Shown here: piece by piece, positions 7,839 through 20,185 of the stretch
Layout of the letters: each line of letters opens with the position of its first letter
Numbering within the stretch: the first letter of the stretch is position 1
Translations under genes and position numbers: made by a program
Notes under the pieces: model-generated
The model's database searches: none
What the model was told of the DNA's origin: nothing
What the model saw: the letters and a program-made list of their open reading frames with translations, nothing else
From: Paulinella micropora
Taxonomy: Eukaryota; Cercozoa; Imbricatea; Euglyphida
Direction: 5' to 3'
DNA: 20,860 nt
Assembly: GCA_009731375.1 (NCBI GenBank)
Contig: BJOX01000067.1
Location: 1,085,369-1,106,228 of the forward strand

Positions 7839-8128
7839 NNNNNNNNNNNNNNNNNNNNNNNNNNNNNNNNNNNNNNNNNNNNNNNNNNNNNNNNNNNNNN
7901 NNNNNNNNNNNNNNNNNNNNNNNNNNNNNNNNNNNNNNNNNNNNNNNNNNNNNNNNNNNNNNNNNNNNNNNNNNNNNNNNNNNNNNNNNNNNNNNNNNNN
8001 NNNNNNNNNNNNNNNNNNNNNNNNNNNNNNNNNNNNNNNNNNNNNNNNNNNNNNNNNNNNNNNNNNNNNNNNNNNNNNNNNNNNNNNNNNNNNNNNNNNN
8101 NNNNNNNNNNNNNNNNNNNNNNNNNNNN
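7839..8128. other. Assembly gap (290 N)
   Basis: Run of N flanked by (TA)n on both sides. The array very likely continues through it. Confidence 0.99.
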
Positions 8129-8198
<70 letters not shown>

Positions 8199-8317
8199 TG
8201 TTTGTGTGTGTGTGTGTTTGTATGAAGCCGAGTTTAGACACAACATTGAGAGTGACTGCTAATCCTATATATATATATATATGTATATTATATATATATA
8301 CATATATACATACATAT

Positions 8318-8349
<32 letters not shown>

Positions 8350-8385
8350 GCATTGAGAGTGACTGCTAACCCTATACATACATAT

Positions 8386-8432
<47 letters not shown>

Positions 8433-8521
8433 GTATGTGTATGTATGTATGTATGTATGTATGCATGCATGCATCTATGCATGTATGTATGTATGTATTA
8501 GATACAACGTTGAGGGCGACC
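8129..8521 (+). repeat. (TA)n/(TG)n with further cassette E copies
   Basis: TA to about 8164, TG with TTTG variants to about 8220, then cassette E at 8223-8266, a truncated copy at 8343-8373 and a diverged end copy at 8499-8521 (GATACAACGTTGAGGGCGACCG). Between them are TA and TATG tracts with GCATG variants. The last copy leads directly into GATA. Confidence 0.92.
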
Positions 8522-8524
8522 GAC

Positions 8525-8560
<36 letters not shown>

Positions 8561-8601
8561 TGATGGATTGATGGATTGATTGATGGATTGATTGATTGAT
8601 T
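8522..8601 (+). repeat. (GATA)n then (GATT)n/(GATG)n
   Basis: GATA tract to about 8559, then GATTGATG and GATTGATT units. The change is by single substitutions within the same 4-bp register. Confidence 0.93.
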
Positions 8602-8877
8602 GGTAGATTTAATCCCAGCGCGATCAGCCAATACTCTAAGTTAAAATGAGAATAATTCTCAAGTGATCACATCCGAAAGGCCTATTTCACTATCTTTTGA
8701 CCTCATATTTCTCACTCAATCATTGAGATACGAGCCATGCTCCACACTTGCTTCGAATAGCTCTTGTTGTCATGAGCGATCTCTCACGATAGCCTTTCAG
8801 CGATTCATCAAACTAGCACAGGCTTAACGCTTGGTGAAGAACGATGAGAGATGAACATTACAGCAAGGGCTTTCCAA
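8602..8877. other. Complex island, nothing recognised
   Basis: About 275 bases of ordinary-complexity sequence with no convincing open frame, tRNA, hairpin or repeat match that I can see. It is one of the best places for unique primers or probes in the window. Confidence 0.6.
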
Positions 8878-9837
<960 letters not shown>

Positions 9838-10098
9838 GAGCGAGATAAGAAGATACATACATACATACATAAATACATACATACATACATACATACATAC
9901 ATACATACATAACATGCATGCATGCATGCGTACATACACACACACACATACATACATACATACATACGCACATAACATACATAACATACATAACATACAT
10001 AACATACATAACATACATAACATACATACATACATACATACATAACATACATAACATACATAACATACATACCATACATACCAAACATAACATACATA
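9838..10098 (+). repeat. (CATA)n and (CATAA)-interrupted CATA array
   Basis: CATA with GCATG and CACA patches, then a regular ACATACATA 9-mer phase (9970-10020 and 10044-10075) in which every second CATA gains one A. Confidence 0.95.
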
Positions 10099-10148
10099 GC
10101 CAAATTGGACGGGTTTTGACCTCCCAAGCCCCCCCCCCCCCCCCCCCC
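10099..10148 (+). other. Short complex spacer and a 20-base poly-C
   Basis: About 30 bases of complex sequence, then poly-C at 10129-10148 ending at an assembly gap. Confidence 0.9.
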
Positions 10149-10158
10149 NNNNNNNNNN
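10149..10158. other. Assembly gap (10 N)
   Basis: Ten N between poly-C and (ATT)n, probably an arbitrary-length join. Confidence 0.99.
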
Positions 10159-10220
<62 letters not shown>

Positions 10221-10250
10221 CATCATCATCATCATCATCATCATCATTAT

Positions 10251-10295
<45 letters not shown>

Positions 10296-10297
10296 TT

Positions 10298-10368
<71 letters not shown>

Positions 10369-10405
10369 GCTACTGCTACTACTACTGCCACTACTACTAC
10401 TGCTG

Positions 10406-10444
<39 letters not shown>

Positions 10445-10469
10445 TTTCTACTACTACTTCTACTACTAC

Positions 10470-10516
<47 letters not shown>
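10159..10516 (+). repeat. Trinucleotide block (ATT)n-(ATC)n-(ACT)n-(ATT)n
   Basis: ATT to about 10220, ATC/CAT to about 10246, ACT with TCT, GCT and CCA variants to about 10470, then ATT again to about 10516. Each domain differs from its neighbour by one base per triplet while keeping phase. The resulting poly-Tyr, poly-His, poly-Ser, poly-Val or poly-Asn frames are not genes. Confidence 0.95.
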
Positions 10517-10518
<2 letters not shown>

Positions 10519-10582
10519 TAGGGAGTACATAGGCCATCGGTCCTTTCCATGGGCTGATTGGTATAAAGCTCCTAGAGTAATG
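10517..10582. other. Short complex segment between ATT array and gap
   Basis: 66 bases of complex sequence. Like the P repeats it has a GGCCAT word near an ATT/AAT tract, but the rest does not align well. Confidence 0.4.
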
Positions 10583-10592
10583 NNNNNNNNNN
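10583..10592. other. Assembly gap (10 N)
   Basis: Ten N between complex sequence and GATA. Confidence 0.99.
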
Positions 10593-10629
<37 letters not shown>

Positions 10630-10675
10630 TATAGAGAGACCGTGCTTCCCGCTAATTAAAAAATAAATAAATAAA

Positions 10676-10758
<83 letters not shown>

Positions 10759-10814
10759 TAATAATAATAAATGACGAGACAAGAAATGAGGAAAGCCTTC
10801 CGGGAAAATCACGA
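10593..10814 (+). repeat. (GATA)n, (AAAT)n and (AAT)n with short spacers
   Basis: GATA at 10593-10637, a spacer with an AAATAAAT run (10658-10676), AAT at 10677-10770, then a spacer ending CCGGGAAAATCACGATAG. Confidence 0.93.
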
Positions 10815-10950
10815 TAGATAGATAGACAGATAGATAGACAGATAGATAGATAGATAGATAGATCGGGAAAATCACCGGGAAAACCGGCGAAAATTTCGCT
10901 AGATAGATGGATGGATGATAAGATAGATGGATGGATGGATGGATAGATAT

Positions 10951-10986
<36 letters not shown>

Positions 10987-11068
10987 AAGATAGAAAGATA
11001 GATAGATAGATATATAGATAGATAGGGTAGATAGATAGATAGATAGATGGATAGATAGGTAGATAGCA
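10815..11068 (+). repeat. (GATA)n with GATG/GACA variants and a duplicated spacer word
   Basis: GATA array interrupted at 10862-10903 by a spacer starting CGGGAAAATCACCGGG. The word CGGGAAAATCAC also sits at the left boundary (about 10801-10812), so the same spacer word brackets the first GATA stretch. Confidence 0.9.
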
Positions 11069-11156
11069 TATGCTTTGCCGTCTTTTTTGTCCGTTTTGTT
11101 GTTGTTCTTGTTGTTCTTGTTGTTCTTTTTTTTTTGGGGGGGGGGGGGGGGTTTTT
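11069..11156 (+). repeat. (GTT/CTT)-rich tract, poly-T, poly-G
   Basis: TTGTTGTTC repeats, then T (11126-11135), 16 G (11136-11151) and TTTTT running into a gap. The G run could form a quadruplex and may explain the assembly break. Confidence 0.9.
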
Positions 11157-11166
11157 NNNNNNNNNN
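11157..11166. other. Assembly gap (10 N)
   Basis: Ten N five bases after poly-G. Confidence 0.99.
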
Positions 11167-11300
11167 TAAGTGCTCACATACATATATATATAAATAGATA
11201 CATCCTTGGTTTTTGTTACCTTGTGAAGTGAACGTGTGAGCTTTAGCCGTCGCTTCATCACACATCGCACGCACAAACGCCTCCCTAGAAGATATGGACA
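11167..11300. other. Complex left boundary of the 21-bp superarray
   Basis: Contains TGAACGTGTGAGCTTT at 11229-11244, repeated with one mismatch at 13627-13642 beyond the other end of the superarray. From 11256 it holds the first CATCACACA…GCACGCACAAACGCC linker. Confidence 0.7.
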
Positions 11301-11740
11301 AAAAAGATAGACAAAAAGGCAGTAGTGAGGGAGAAAAAGGCAGTAGTGAGGGACAAAAAGGCAGTAGTGAGGTAGAAGAAGGCAGTAATGAGGGACAACT
11401 CATCACACAGCGCACGTACAAACGCCTCGCTAGATATGGACAAAAAGATAGACAAAAAGGCAGTAGTGAGGACAAAAAAGGCAGTAGTGAGGTAGAAGAA
11501 GGCAGTAGTGAGGGACAACTCATCACACAGCGCACGCACAAACGCCTTCCTAGATGGGATATGAATGAAAAGATAGACAAAAAGGCAGTAGTGAGGGAGA
11601 AAAAGGCAGTAGTGAGGGACGAAAAGGCAGTAGTGAGGGACAAAAAGGCAGTAGTGAGGTAGAAAAGGCAGTAGTGAGGGACAACTCATCACACAGCGCA
11701 CGCACAAATGCCTCCCTAGATATGGATATAAAAAGATAGA
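11301..11740 (+). repeat. 21-bp minisatellite in higher-order units with a ~60-bp linker
   Basis: Runs of two to four 21-bp units beginning GGCAGTAGTGAGG alternate with a linker (CATCACACAGCGCACGCACA, then AACGCCTCCCTAGATATGGA and a GATAGACAAAAA block). Linkers start at 11256, 11401, 11521 and 11687, giving higher-order units of 145, 120 and 166 bp. Minus-strand frames reading through as CVRCVMSCPSLLP-type repeats are not supported as genes. Confidence 0.93.
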
Positions 11741-11814
11741 CAAGTAGGTAGGTAGGTAGGTAGGTAGGTAGATAGATATATAGATAGATAGACGGATGGA
11801 TAGACGGATGGATG

Positions 11815-11850
<36 letters not shown>

Positions 11851-11928
11851 CATAGATATATAGATAGATAAGTAGGTAGGTAGGTAGGTAGGTAGATAGA
11901 TAGATAAGTAGGTAGGTAGGTAGGCAGG

Positions 11929-11963
<35 letters not shown>

Positions 11964-11965
11964 AT

Positions 11966-12007
<42 letters not shown>
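11741..12007 (+). repeat. (GTAG)n/(GATA)n compound array
   Basis: GTAG blocks (11741-11770, 11871-11895, 11909-11930) alternate with GATA, GACGGATG and GATGGATA blocks. The composition matches the 1875-1998 array. Confidence 0.95.
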
Positions 12008-12085
12008 CTAAATTTACCCTGGGTGATGACCAAGCTTGGAGACGGCGTTCAAAGTATTGGACACCGCTGTTGCACGTACCAAGTG
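12008..12085 (+). repeat. Cassette G (complex spacer at the array boundary)
   Basis: Contains CCAAGCTTGGAGACGGCGTTC, then AAAGTATTGGACACCGCTG and a GCACGTACCAAGTG block. The right part (from ATTGGA at 12056) recurs at 13308-13336, in both cases immediately before the minisatellite. The CGTTCAAAG core resembles the reverse complement of cassette A. Confidence 0.7.
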
Positions 12086-12893
12086 AGTGAGGTAGAAGAA
12101 GGCAGAAGTAGTGAGGGACAAGAAGGCAGTAGTGAGGACAAAAAGGCAGTAGTGAGGGACAAAAAGGCAGTAGTGAGAAAAAAGGCAGTAGTGAGGTAGA
12201 AGAAGGCAGAAGTGAAGTAGAAGGCAGTAATGAGGTAGAAAAAGGCAGTAGTGAGGTAGAAGAAGACAGTGGTGAGGTAAAAAGGCAGTAGTGAGGTAGA
12301 AAAAGGAAGTAGTGAGGTAGAAGGCAGTAGTGAGGTAGAAGAAGGCAGTAGTGAGGTAGAAAAAGGAAGTAGTTAGGTAAAAGAAGGCAGTAGTGAGGTA
12401 GAAGAAGGCAGTAGTGAGGTAGAAGAAGGCAGTAGTGAGGCAGAAAAAGGCAGTATGAGGTAGAAGAAGGCAGTAGTGAGGTAGAAGGCAGTAGTGAGGT
12501 AGAAAAACGCAGTAATGAGGTAGAAAAAGGCAGTAGTGATATAACAAAAAGGCAGTAGGAGGTAGAAAAAGGCAGAAGTGAGGTAGAAAAAGGCAGTATG
12601 AGGTAGAAAAAGGCAGTAGTGAGGTAGAAGAAGACAGTAGTGAGGTAGAAGAAGGAAGTAGTCAGGTAGGAAAAAGGCAGTAGTGAGGTAGAAGAAGACA
12701 GTAATGAGGTAGAAGAAGGCAGTAGTGAGGTAGAAGAAGGAAGTAGTCAGGTAGGAAAAAGGCAGTAGTGAGGTAGAAGAAGACAGTAGTGAGGTAGAAG
12801 GAGGCAGTAGTGAGGTAGGAAAAAGGCAGTAGTGAGGTAGAAAAGGGCAGTAATGAGGTAGAAAAAGGCAGTAGTGAGGTAGGAAAAAGGCTG
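12086..12893 (+). repeat. 21-bp minisatellite, main block
   Basis: About 0.8 kb of units GGCAGTAGTGAGGTAGAA + GAA or AAA. Frequent 1-6 base indels, GGAAGTAGT and GACAGTAGT variants, and short duplicated runs occur (for example a similar GAAGGAAGTAGTCAGG stretch near 12651 and 12741). It is AG-rich on the plus strand and stops at the MITE. Confidence 0.95.
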
Positions 12894-12895
12894 TA

Positions 12896-13071
12896 CAGTA
12901 GAGTCGGGAGAGAGACTCACCCGGGGGTGAGTTTACCGACACTTAAGCTTTTTTGAGAGTTTTTTTCTTACATACTTACTACTTAAACTCACTGAGGGGT
13001 TGAGTCTACCGGCGCTCAAAGTTTTTTAGACCCCCCTCCGACTGCCTCACCCCCGGGTGAGTCTCTTACTG
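12896..13071. mobile_element. Tc1/mariner-like MITE, 176 bp, TA target duplication
   Basis: The element begins CAGTA (12896) and ends TACTG (13071), flanked by TA at 12894-12895 and 13072-13073. The inverted ends share AGAGACTCACCCGGGGGTGAG (12910-12930 against the complement of 13047-13067), with a 10-base insertion in the left arm. Minisatellite units lie immediately on both sides, and removing the element plus one TA gives a nearly normal unit. There is no room for a transposase, so it is non-autonomous. CAGT ends and TA duplication are typical of the Tc1/mariner superfamily. Internally, 12915-12958 and 12987-13030 are diverged direct repeats. Confidence 0.85.
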
Positions 13072-13073
13072 TA

Positions 13074-13202
13074 GAGGTAGAAAAAGGCAACAGTGAGGTA
13101 GAAAAAAGGCAGTAGTGAGGTAGGAAAAAGGCAGTAGGAGGTAGAAAAAGGCAGTAGTGAGGTAGGAAAAAGGCAGTAGGAGGTAGAAGAGAGGAAGACA
13201 AG
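13074..13202 (+). repeat. 21-bp minisatellite, block after the MITE
   Basis: Same GGCAGTAG(TG)AGGTAG units, ending at the CTAT array. Confidence 0.93.
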
Positions 13203-13203
13203 G

Positions 13204-13288
<85 letters not shown>

Positions 13289-13300
13289 TTATCTATCTAT
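13203..13300 (+). repeat. (CTAT)n array
   Basis: TATC tract, opposite in sense to the GATA array at 11741-12007. Together they bracket the main minisatellite block in inverted orientation. Confidence 0.97.
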
Positions 13301-13605
13301 TCTTTCTATTGGATACCGCTGACTACATGCACAAGTGAGGTAGAAAAAGGCAATAGGTGAGGTAGTAGGCGGGAGAAAAAGGCAATAGTGAGGCAGCAAA
13401 AGGGAGAGAAAGGCAGTAGTGAGGTAGCAGACGGGTGAAAAAGGCAATGATAAAGGCGACGGACAGGAGAAAAAGGCGATAAGGCAGCGGATGGTAGAAA
13501 AAAGGCAATAGTGAGGCAGCAGACAATAGAAAAAGGCAGTAGTGAGGCAGGACATGGGAGAGAAATGGCAGTAGTGAGGTAGTAGATGCGAGGGAAAGGC
13601 CAGAC
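13301..13605 (+). repeat. Cassette G end plus ~31-bp form of the minisatellite
   Basis: After the repeated cassette end (13308-13336), units begin GGCAATAGTG or GGCAGTAGTG at 13381, 13412, 13443, 13475, 13504, 13535 and 13567, spacing 29-32 bp. Relative to the 21-bp unit they carry about 10 extra bases (for example CAGACGGGTG), approaching the 31-bp unit of 2822-3162. Confidence 0.88.
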
Positions 13606-13690
13606 ATGTGTATGTACCTTCCTCATTGAACGTGTGGGCTTTTTTTACTGCCTCCTTTTTTCACACGAAACAGCGAAAAAATGATATGAA
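13606..13690. other. Complex right boundary of the superarray
   Basis: Contains TGAACGTGTGGGCTTT (13627-13642), the counterpart of 11229-11244, then a T-rich segment and the start of the AACAT arrays. Confidence 0.65.
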
Positions 13691-14140
13691 ATAGTATAAG
13701 ATAACATATGATAACATGTGATGACATAACAAAATAGCATAACATAACATGAGATAGCATAACATAACACAACATAATGTTACATGACATAACACAAGAT
13801 AGCATAATAACACATGACACAACATAACATGAACATAACATAAACATAACATAAACATAACATAAACATAACATAAACATAACATAACATAACAAACATA
13901 ACATAATATAACATAACATAACGTAACGTAACGTAACATAACATAACGTAACGTAACGTAACGTAACGTAACGTAACATGACATAACATAACATAACATA
14001 ACATAACATAACACGACATAACATGACATGACATGACATAACATGACATGACTAAACATGACATGACATGACATAAGATGACATGACATTACGCAACATA
14101 ACATAACATAACATAACGTAATATAACATAACATAACATA
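13691..14140 (+). repeat. AACAT/AACGT pentamer array with GACAT variants
   Basis: ACATA pentamers, an ACGTA subdomain (13918-13977) and GACAT runs (about 13980-14092). The opposite strand reads ATGTT, as at 16490-17050. Confidence 0.93.
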
Positions 14141-15250
14141 ACATAACATAAACATAAACATAAACATAAACATAAACATAAAACATAAAACATAAAACAT
14201 AAAACATAAGTAAACATAAACATAAACATAAACATAAACATACACATAAAAACATAAACATAAACATAAACGTTAAACATAAACATAAACATAAAACATA
14301 AACATAAACATAAACATAAACATAGATATAAACATAAACGTTAAACATAAAACATAAACATAAACATAAAACATAAAGCATAAAACATAACATAACATAA
14401 AACATAAAACGTAAACATAAACATAAACATAAACATAAACGTTAAACATAAAACATAAACATAAACATAAAACATAAAACATAAACATAACATAAAACAT
14501 AAAACATAAACATAAACATAAACATAAACGTAAACATAAAAATAAACATAAAACATAAACATAAACATAAAACATAAAACATAAAACATAACATAACATA
14601 AAACATAAAACATAAACATAAACATAAAACATAAAAATAAACATAAACATAAAACATAAAACATGAACATAAAAACATAAACATAAACATAAAACATAAA
14701 CATAAAACATAAACATAAAACATAAACATAAAACATAAACATAAAACATAAACATAAAACATAAACATAAACATAAACAATAAACATAAACATAAAACAT
14801 AAACATAAAACATAAACATAAACATAAACATAAAAACATAAACATAAAAACATAAACATAAACATAAACATAAACATAAACATAAACATAAAACATAAAC
14901 ATAAACATAAACATAAAAATAAACATAAAACATAAACATAAACATAAAACATAAAACATAAAACATAAAACATAAACATAACATAAAACATAAACATAAA
15001 CATAAAACATAAAAATAAACATAAACATAAAACATAAAACATGAACATAAAAACATAAACACAAACATAAAACATAAACATAAAACATAAACATAAAACA
15101 TAAACATAAAACATAAAACATAAACATACATAAAAACATAAACATAAAACATAAACATAAACATAAACATAAAAACATACACATAAACATAAAACATAAA
15201 CATAAAACATGAACATAAAACATAAAACATAAACATAAAACATAAACATA
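14141..15250 (+). repeat. AAACAT/AAAACAT hexamer-heptamer array with ~377-bp duplication
   Basis: Hexamer (AAACAT) and heptamer (AAAACAT) units mixed with pentamers. Rare marker words recur at constant offset: ACATAAAAAT at 14534 and 14911 (377), ATAAAAATAA at 14631 and 15009 (378), ACATGAACAT at 14661 and 15039 (378). This shows duplication of a segment of at least ~220 bp. A smaller cycle marked by CGTTAAACAT occurs at 14271, 14339 and 14440. Confidence 0.92.
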
Positions 15251-15270
15251 CCATAAACTCTCGCTCTCTT

Positions 15271-15365
<95 letters not shown>
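15251..15365 (+). repeat. (TC)n tract, left of gap
   Basis: TC alternation after a short transition, running into a gap. Confidence 0.97.
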
Positions 15366-15375
15366 NNNNNNNNNN
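15366..15375. other. Assembly gap (10 N)
   Basis: Ten N inside the TC array; the true size is unknown. Confidence 0.99.
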
Positions 15376-15532
<157 letters not shown>

Positions 15533-15895
15533 GGCAGAACAGAACAGAACAGACCAAGACAGAGCAGAACAGAACAGAACAGAACAGAACAGAACAGACT
15601 GAGAGCAGAGCAGAACAGAGCAGAACAAAACAGAATAGAACAGAGCACAACAGAGCAGAGCAGAGCAGAGCAGAACAGAACAGAACAGAACAGAACAGAG
15701 CAGACCAGAGCAGAACAGAACAGAACAGAACAGAGCAGAACAGAGCAGAACGGAACAGAACAGAACAGAACAGAGTAGACCAGAACAGAACAGAACAGAA
15801 CAGAACAGAACAGAATAAAGAAACAGAGCAGAGCAGAACAGAGTAAATCAGAGCAGACCAGAGAAGAACAAACTGAGTGTAGAGTAGTACAACAT
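15533..15895 (+). repeat. (AACAG)n pentamer array
   Basis: AGAAC/AGAGC/AGACC pentamers (CAGAA, CAGAG). The opposite strand reads TGTTC, the motif found at 16131-16260 and 16410-16452. Confidence 0.95.
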
Positions 15896-15960
15896 ATAAG
15901 CATAACATAAACATAAACATGAACATAAACATAAACATAAACATAAACATAAACATAAAG
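15896..15960 (+). repeat. Short (AACATA)n array
   Basis: AACATA hexamers like those of 14.1-15.2 kb, resuming after the AACAG block. Confidence 0.95.
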
Positions 15961-16500
<540 letters not shown>

Positions 16501-17055
16501 AAATGTTATGTTATGTTATGTTATGTTATTTTATGTTCATGTCATGTTCATGTCATGTTCATGTTCATGTTCATGTTATGTTATGTTATGTTGTGTTATG
16601 TTATGTTATGTTATGTTATGTTAATGTTATGTTAATGTTATGTTATGTTATGTTATGTTATGTTGTGTTATGTTATGTTATGTTATCTTAATGTTATGTT
16701 ATGTTATGTTATGCTAATGTTCTGTTTTGTAATGTTACGTTATATTATGTTATGTTATGTTATGTTATGCTATGCTATAATGTTATGCTATGTTATGCTA
16801 TGTTAGTTGAGTTATGTTATGTTATGTTATGTTATGTTATGCTATGTTAGTGTTATGTTATGTTAATTTTATGTCATGTTAATGTTATGTAATGTTAAAG
16901 TTATGTTTTGTCAATGTTATGTTATGTTATGTTATATTATGTTATGTTATGTTATGCTATGTTATGTTATATTATGTTATATTATGTTATGTTATGTTAT
17001 GTAATATTATGCCATGTTATGCTATATTATATTATGTTATATTATGTTATTTTGT
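16501..17055 (+). repeat. (ATGTT)n pentamer array
   Basis: TTATG pentamers with TCATG, AATGTT and GCTAT variants. Same family as 13691-14140 on the opposite strand. Confidence 0.95.
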
Positions 17056-17168
17056 TATATCGCACAATGTCTGAACCAGTGTATGTATACATGTATTTGT
17101 ATATATGTATGTGTATGTGCATGCCATTCTGGGTTTTAACCTGCTCATGTATATGTATACGCACATGT

Positions 17169-17209
<41 letters not shown>
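17056..17209. other. Boundary word, TATG-rich sequence and (TA)n
   Basis: Starts with the TCGCACAATGTCTG word shared with 15966, then TATG-rich sequence, about 35 complex bases (17120-17150) and TA to about 17208. Confidence 0.8.
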
Positions 17210-17210
<1 letters not shown>

Positions 17211-17309
17211 AAAGAGAGACAAAGAGAGAGAGAGAGAGAGATAGAGAGGGAGAGGGACACACATACACACACACACAAACAGACAGACAGACAAAACACA
17301 CACACACAC

Positions 17310-17344
<35 letters not shown>

Positions 17345-17443
17345 CACACACACAAACACACACACACGCACACGCACACACACACATAGACATTCAAACA
17401 CAGGCAGACAGACAGACAGACAGACAGACACACGCACACACAC

Positions 17444-17478
<35 letters not shown>

Positions 17479-17517
17479 CACACACACAGACATTCAAAGA
17501 CAGGCAGACCGACCACT
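17210..17517 (+). repeat. (GA)n, (CA)n and (CAGA)n arrays with 100-bp duplication
   Basis: GA to about 17255, then CA and CAGA alternating. AGACATTCAAA(C/G)ACAGGCAG occurs at 17388 and 17488, exactly 100 bp apart, marking a duplicated composite unit. Confidence 0.93.
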
Positions 17518-17531
17518 CCCCCCCCCCCCCC
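17518..17531 (+). repeat. Poly-C (14)
   Basis: Homopolymer ending at a gap. Confidence 0.95.
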
Positions 17532-17541
17532 NNNNNNNNNN
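17532..17541. other. Assembly gap (10 N)
   Basis: Ten N directly after poly-C. Confidence 0.99.
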
Positions 17542-17620
17542 AGTGTCACAGTGATATCCTGCGCATTAAATGACGTCGCCTTAACCCTTGCCACCCGTAA
17601 CAGAGCACGCAACACCTAGA
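17542..17620. other. Complex spacer between gap and GATA array
   Basis: About 80 bases including CTTGCCACCCGTAACAG. It may be a very diverged cassette but is not alignable by eye with confidence. Confidence 0.45.
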
Positions 17621-17621
17621 T

Positions 17622-17678
<57 letters not shown>

Positions 17679-17827
17679 GAGATACCCAAGTTTTTTTTGG
17701 ATTGTGCTGAAGTAGAGAGATATATAGATAGATAGATAGATACATAGATAGGTAGATATCTGTACGCATGCATACATATGCATATATATTGTAATCTGAA
17801 TGGAAATATATACTTCATCTTGTCTTG
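17621..17827 (+). repeat. (GATA)n arrays with two complex spacers
   Basis: GATA at 17621-17682, a spacer with poly-T (17683-17717), GATA at 17718-17760, then a ~67-base complex spacer. At 17828 the motif reappears as CTAT, so this spacer is a strand-sense switch point. Confidence 0.93.
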
Positions 17828-19239
<1,412 letters not shown>

Positions 19240-19321
19240 NNNNNNNNNNNNNNNNNNNNNNNNNNNNNNNNNNNNNNNNNNNNNNNNNNNNNNNNNNNNN
19301 NNNNNNNNNNNNNNNNNNNNN
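19240..19321. other. Assembly gap (82 N)
   Basis: Run of N within CTAT on both sides. Confidence 0.99.
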
Positions 19322-19582
<261 letters not shown>

Positions 19583-19583
<1 letters not shown>

Positions 19584-19643
19584 CCTTCTCGCTAGGTTCG
19601 TAGCCAAGCTTACCCAACGCGTTAAGAACATTAGCAAGCTCCT

Positions 19644-19685
<42 letters not shown>

Positions 19686-19747
19686 CGTAGCCAATCTTAC
19701 CCAACGCGTTGAGAACATTAGCAAGCTCCTGATATATATATATATAT

Positions 19748-19780
<33 letters not shown>

Positions 19781-19835
19781 GTTCGTAGCCAATCTTAGCC
19801 AACGCGTTGAGAACGTTAGCAAGCTCCTGATATAT
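19583..19835 (+). repeat. Three cassette F copies at a CTAT/GATA sense switch
   Basis: Cassette F occurs at 19583-19643, 19686-19733 and 19781-19830, extended here by GAGAACATTAGCAAGCTCCT. The repeat before the first copy is CTAT; those after each copy are GATA and TA. The TCCTGATA end passes directly into GATAGATA or TATATA. Confidence 0.93.
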
Positions 19836-19853
19836 ATATATATATATATCTAT

Positions 19854-19899
<46 letters not shown>

Positions 19900-19915
19900 C
19901 GATAGATAGATAGAT

Positions 19916-19972
<57 letters not shown>

Positions 19973-20007
19973 CCTGTGGTTGGAAACGCTCCGCTGTGAG
20001 CACCGCC

Positions 20008-20047
<40 letters not shown>

Positions 20048-20060
20048 GATATATACATAC

Positions 20061-20112
<52 letters not shown>
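19836..20112 (+). repeat. (TA)n and (GATA)n with a CCTGTGG spacer pair
   Basis: TA, then GATA at 19857-19971, a complex spacer (19972-20006, starting CCTGTGG), a TA palindrome (20007-20048) and GATA to 20112. A second spacer starting CCTGTGG follows at 20114. Confidence 0.93.
20007..20048. other. 42-bp perfect palindrome CTAAA(TA)nTTTAG
   Basis: CTAAA at 20007-20011 is the complement of TTTAG at 20044-20048, with alternating TA between. It is self-complementary with no loop needed. Confidence 0.9.
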
Positions 20113-20185
20113 GCCTGTGGCAAGCAAGCAAATGCTCAAATGATCAGAGGATCAACAGAAACCAAATGACCAAATAATGAACTAA
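20113..20185. other. Short complex spacer
   Basis: About 70 bases of AT/CA-rich complex sequence before the TCGAA array; no gene seen. Confidence 0.6.

Noticed and set aside
8602-8877. Possible relationship between this complex island and the one at 1600-1690
   Set aside because: Only scattered short words (CTTTTGA, CTCAT) are shared; no collinear alignment was found by eye.
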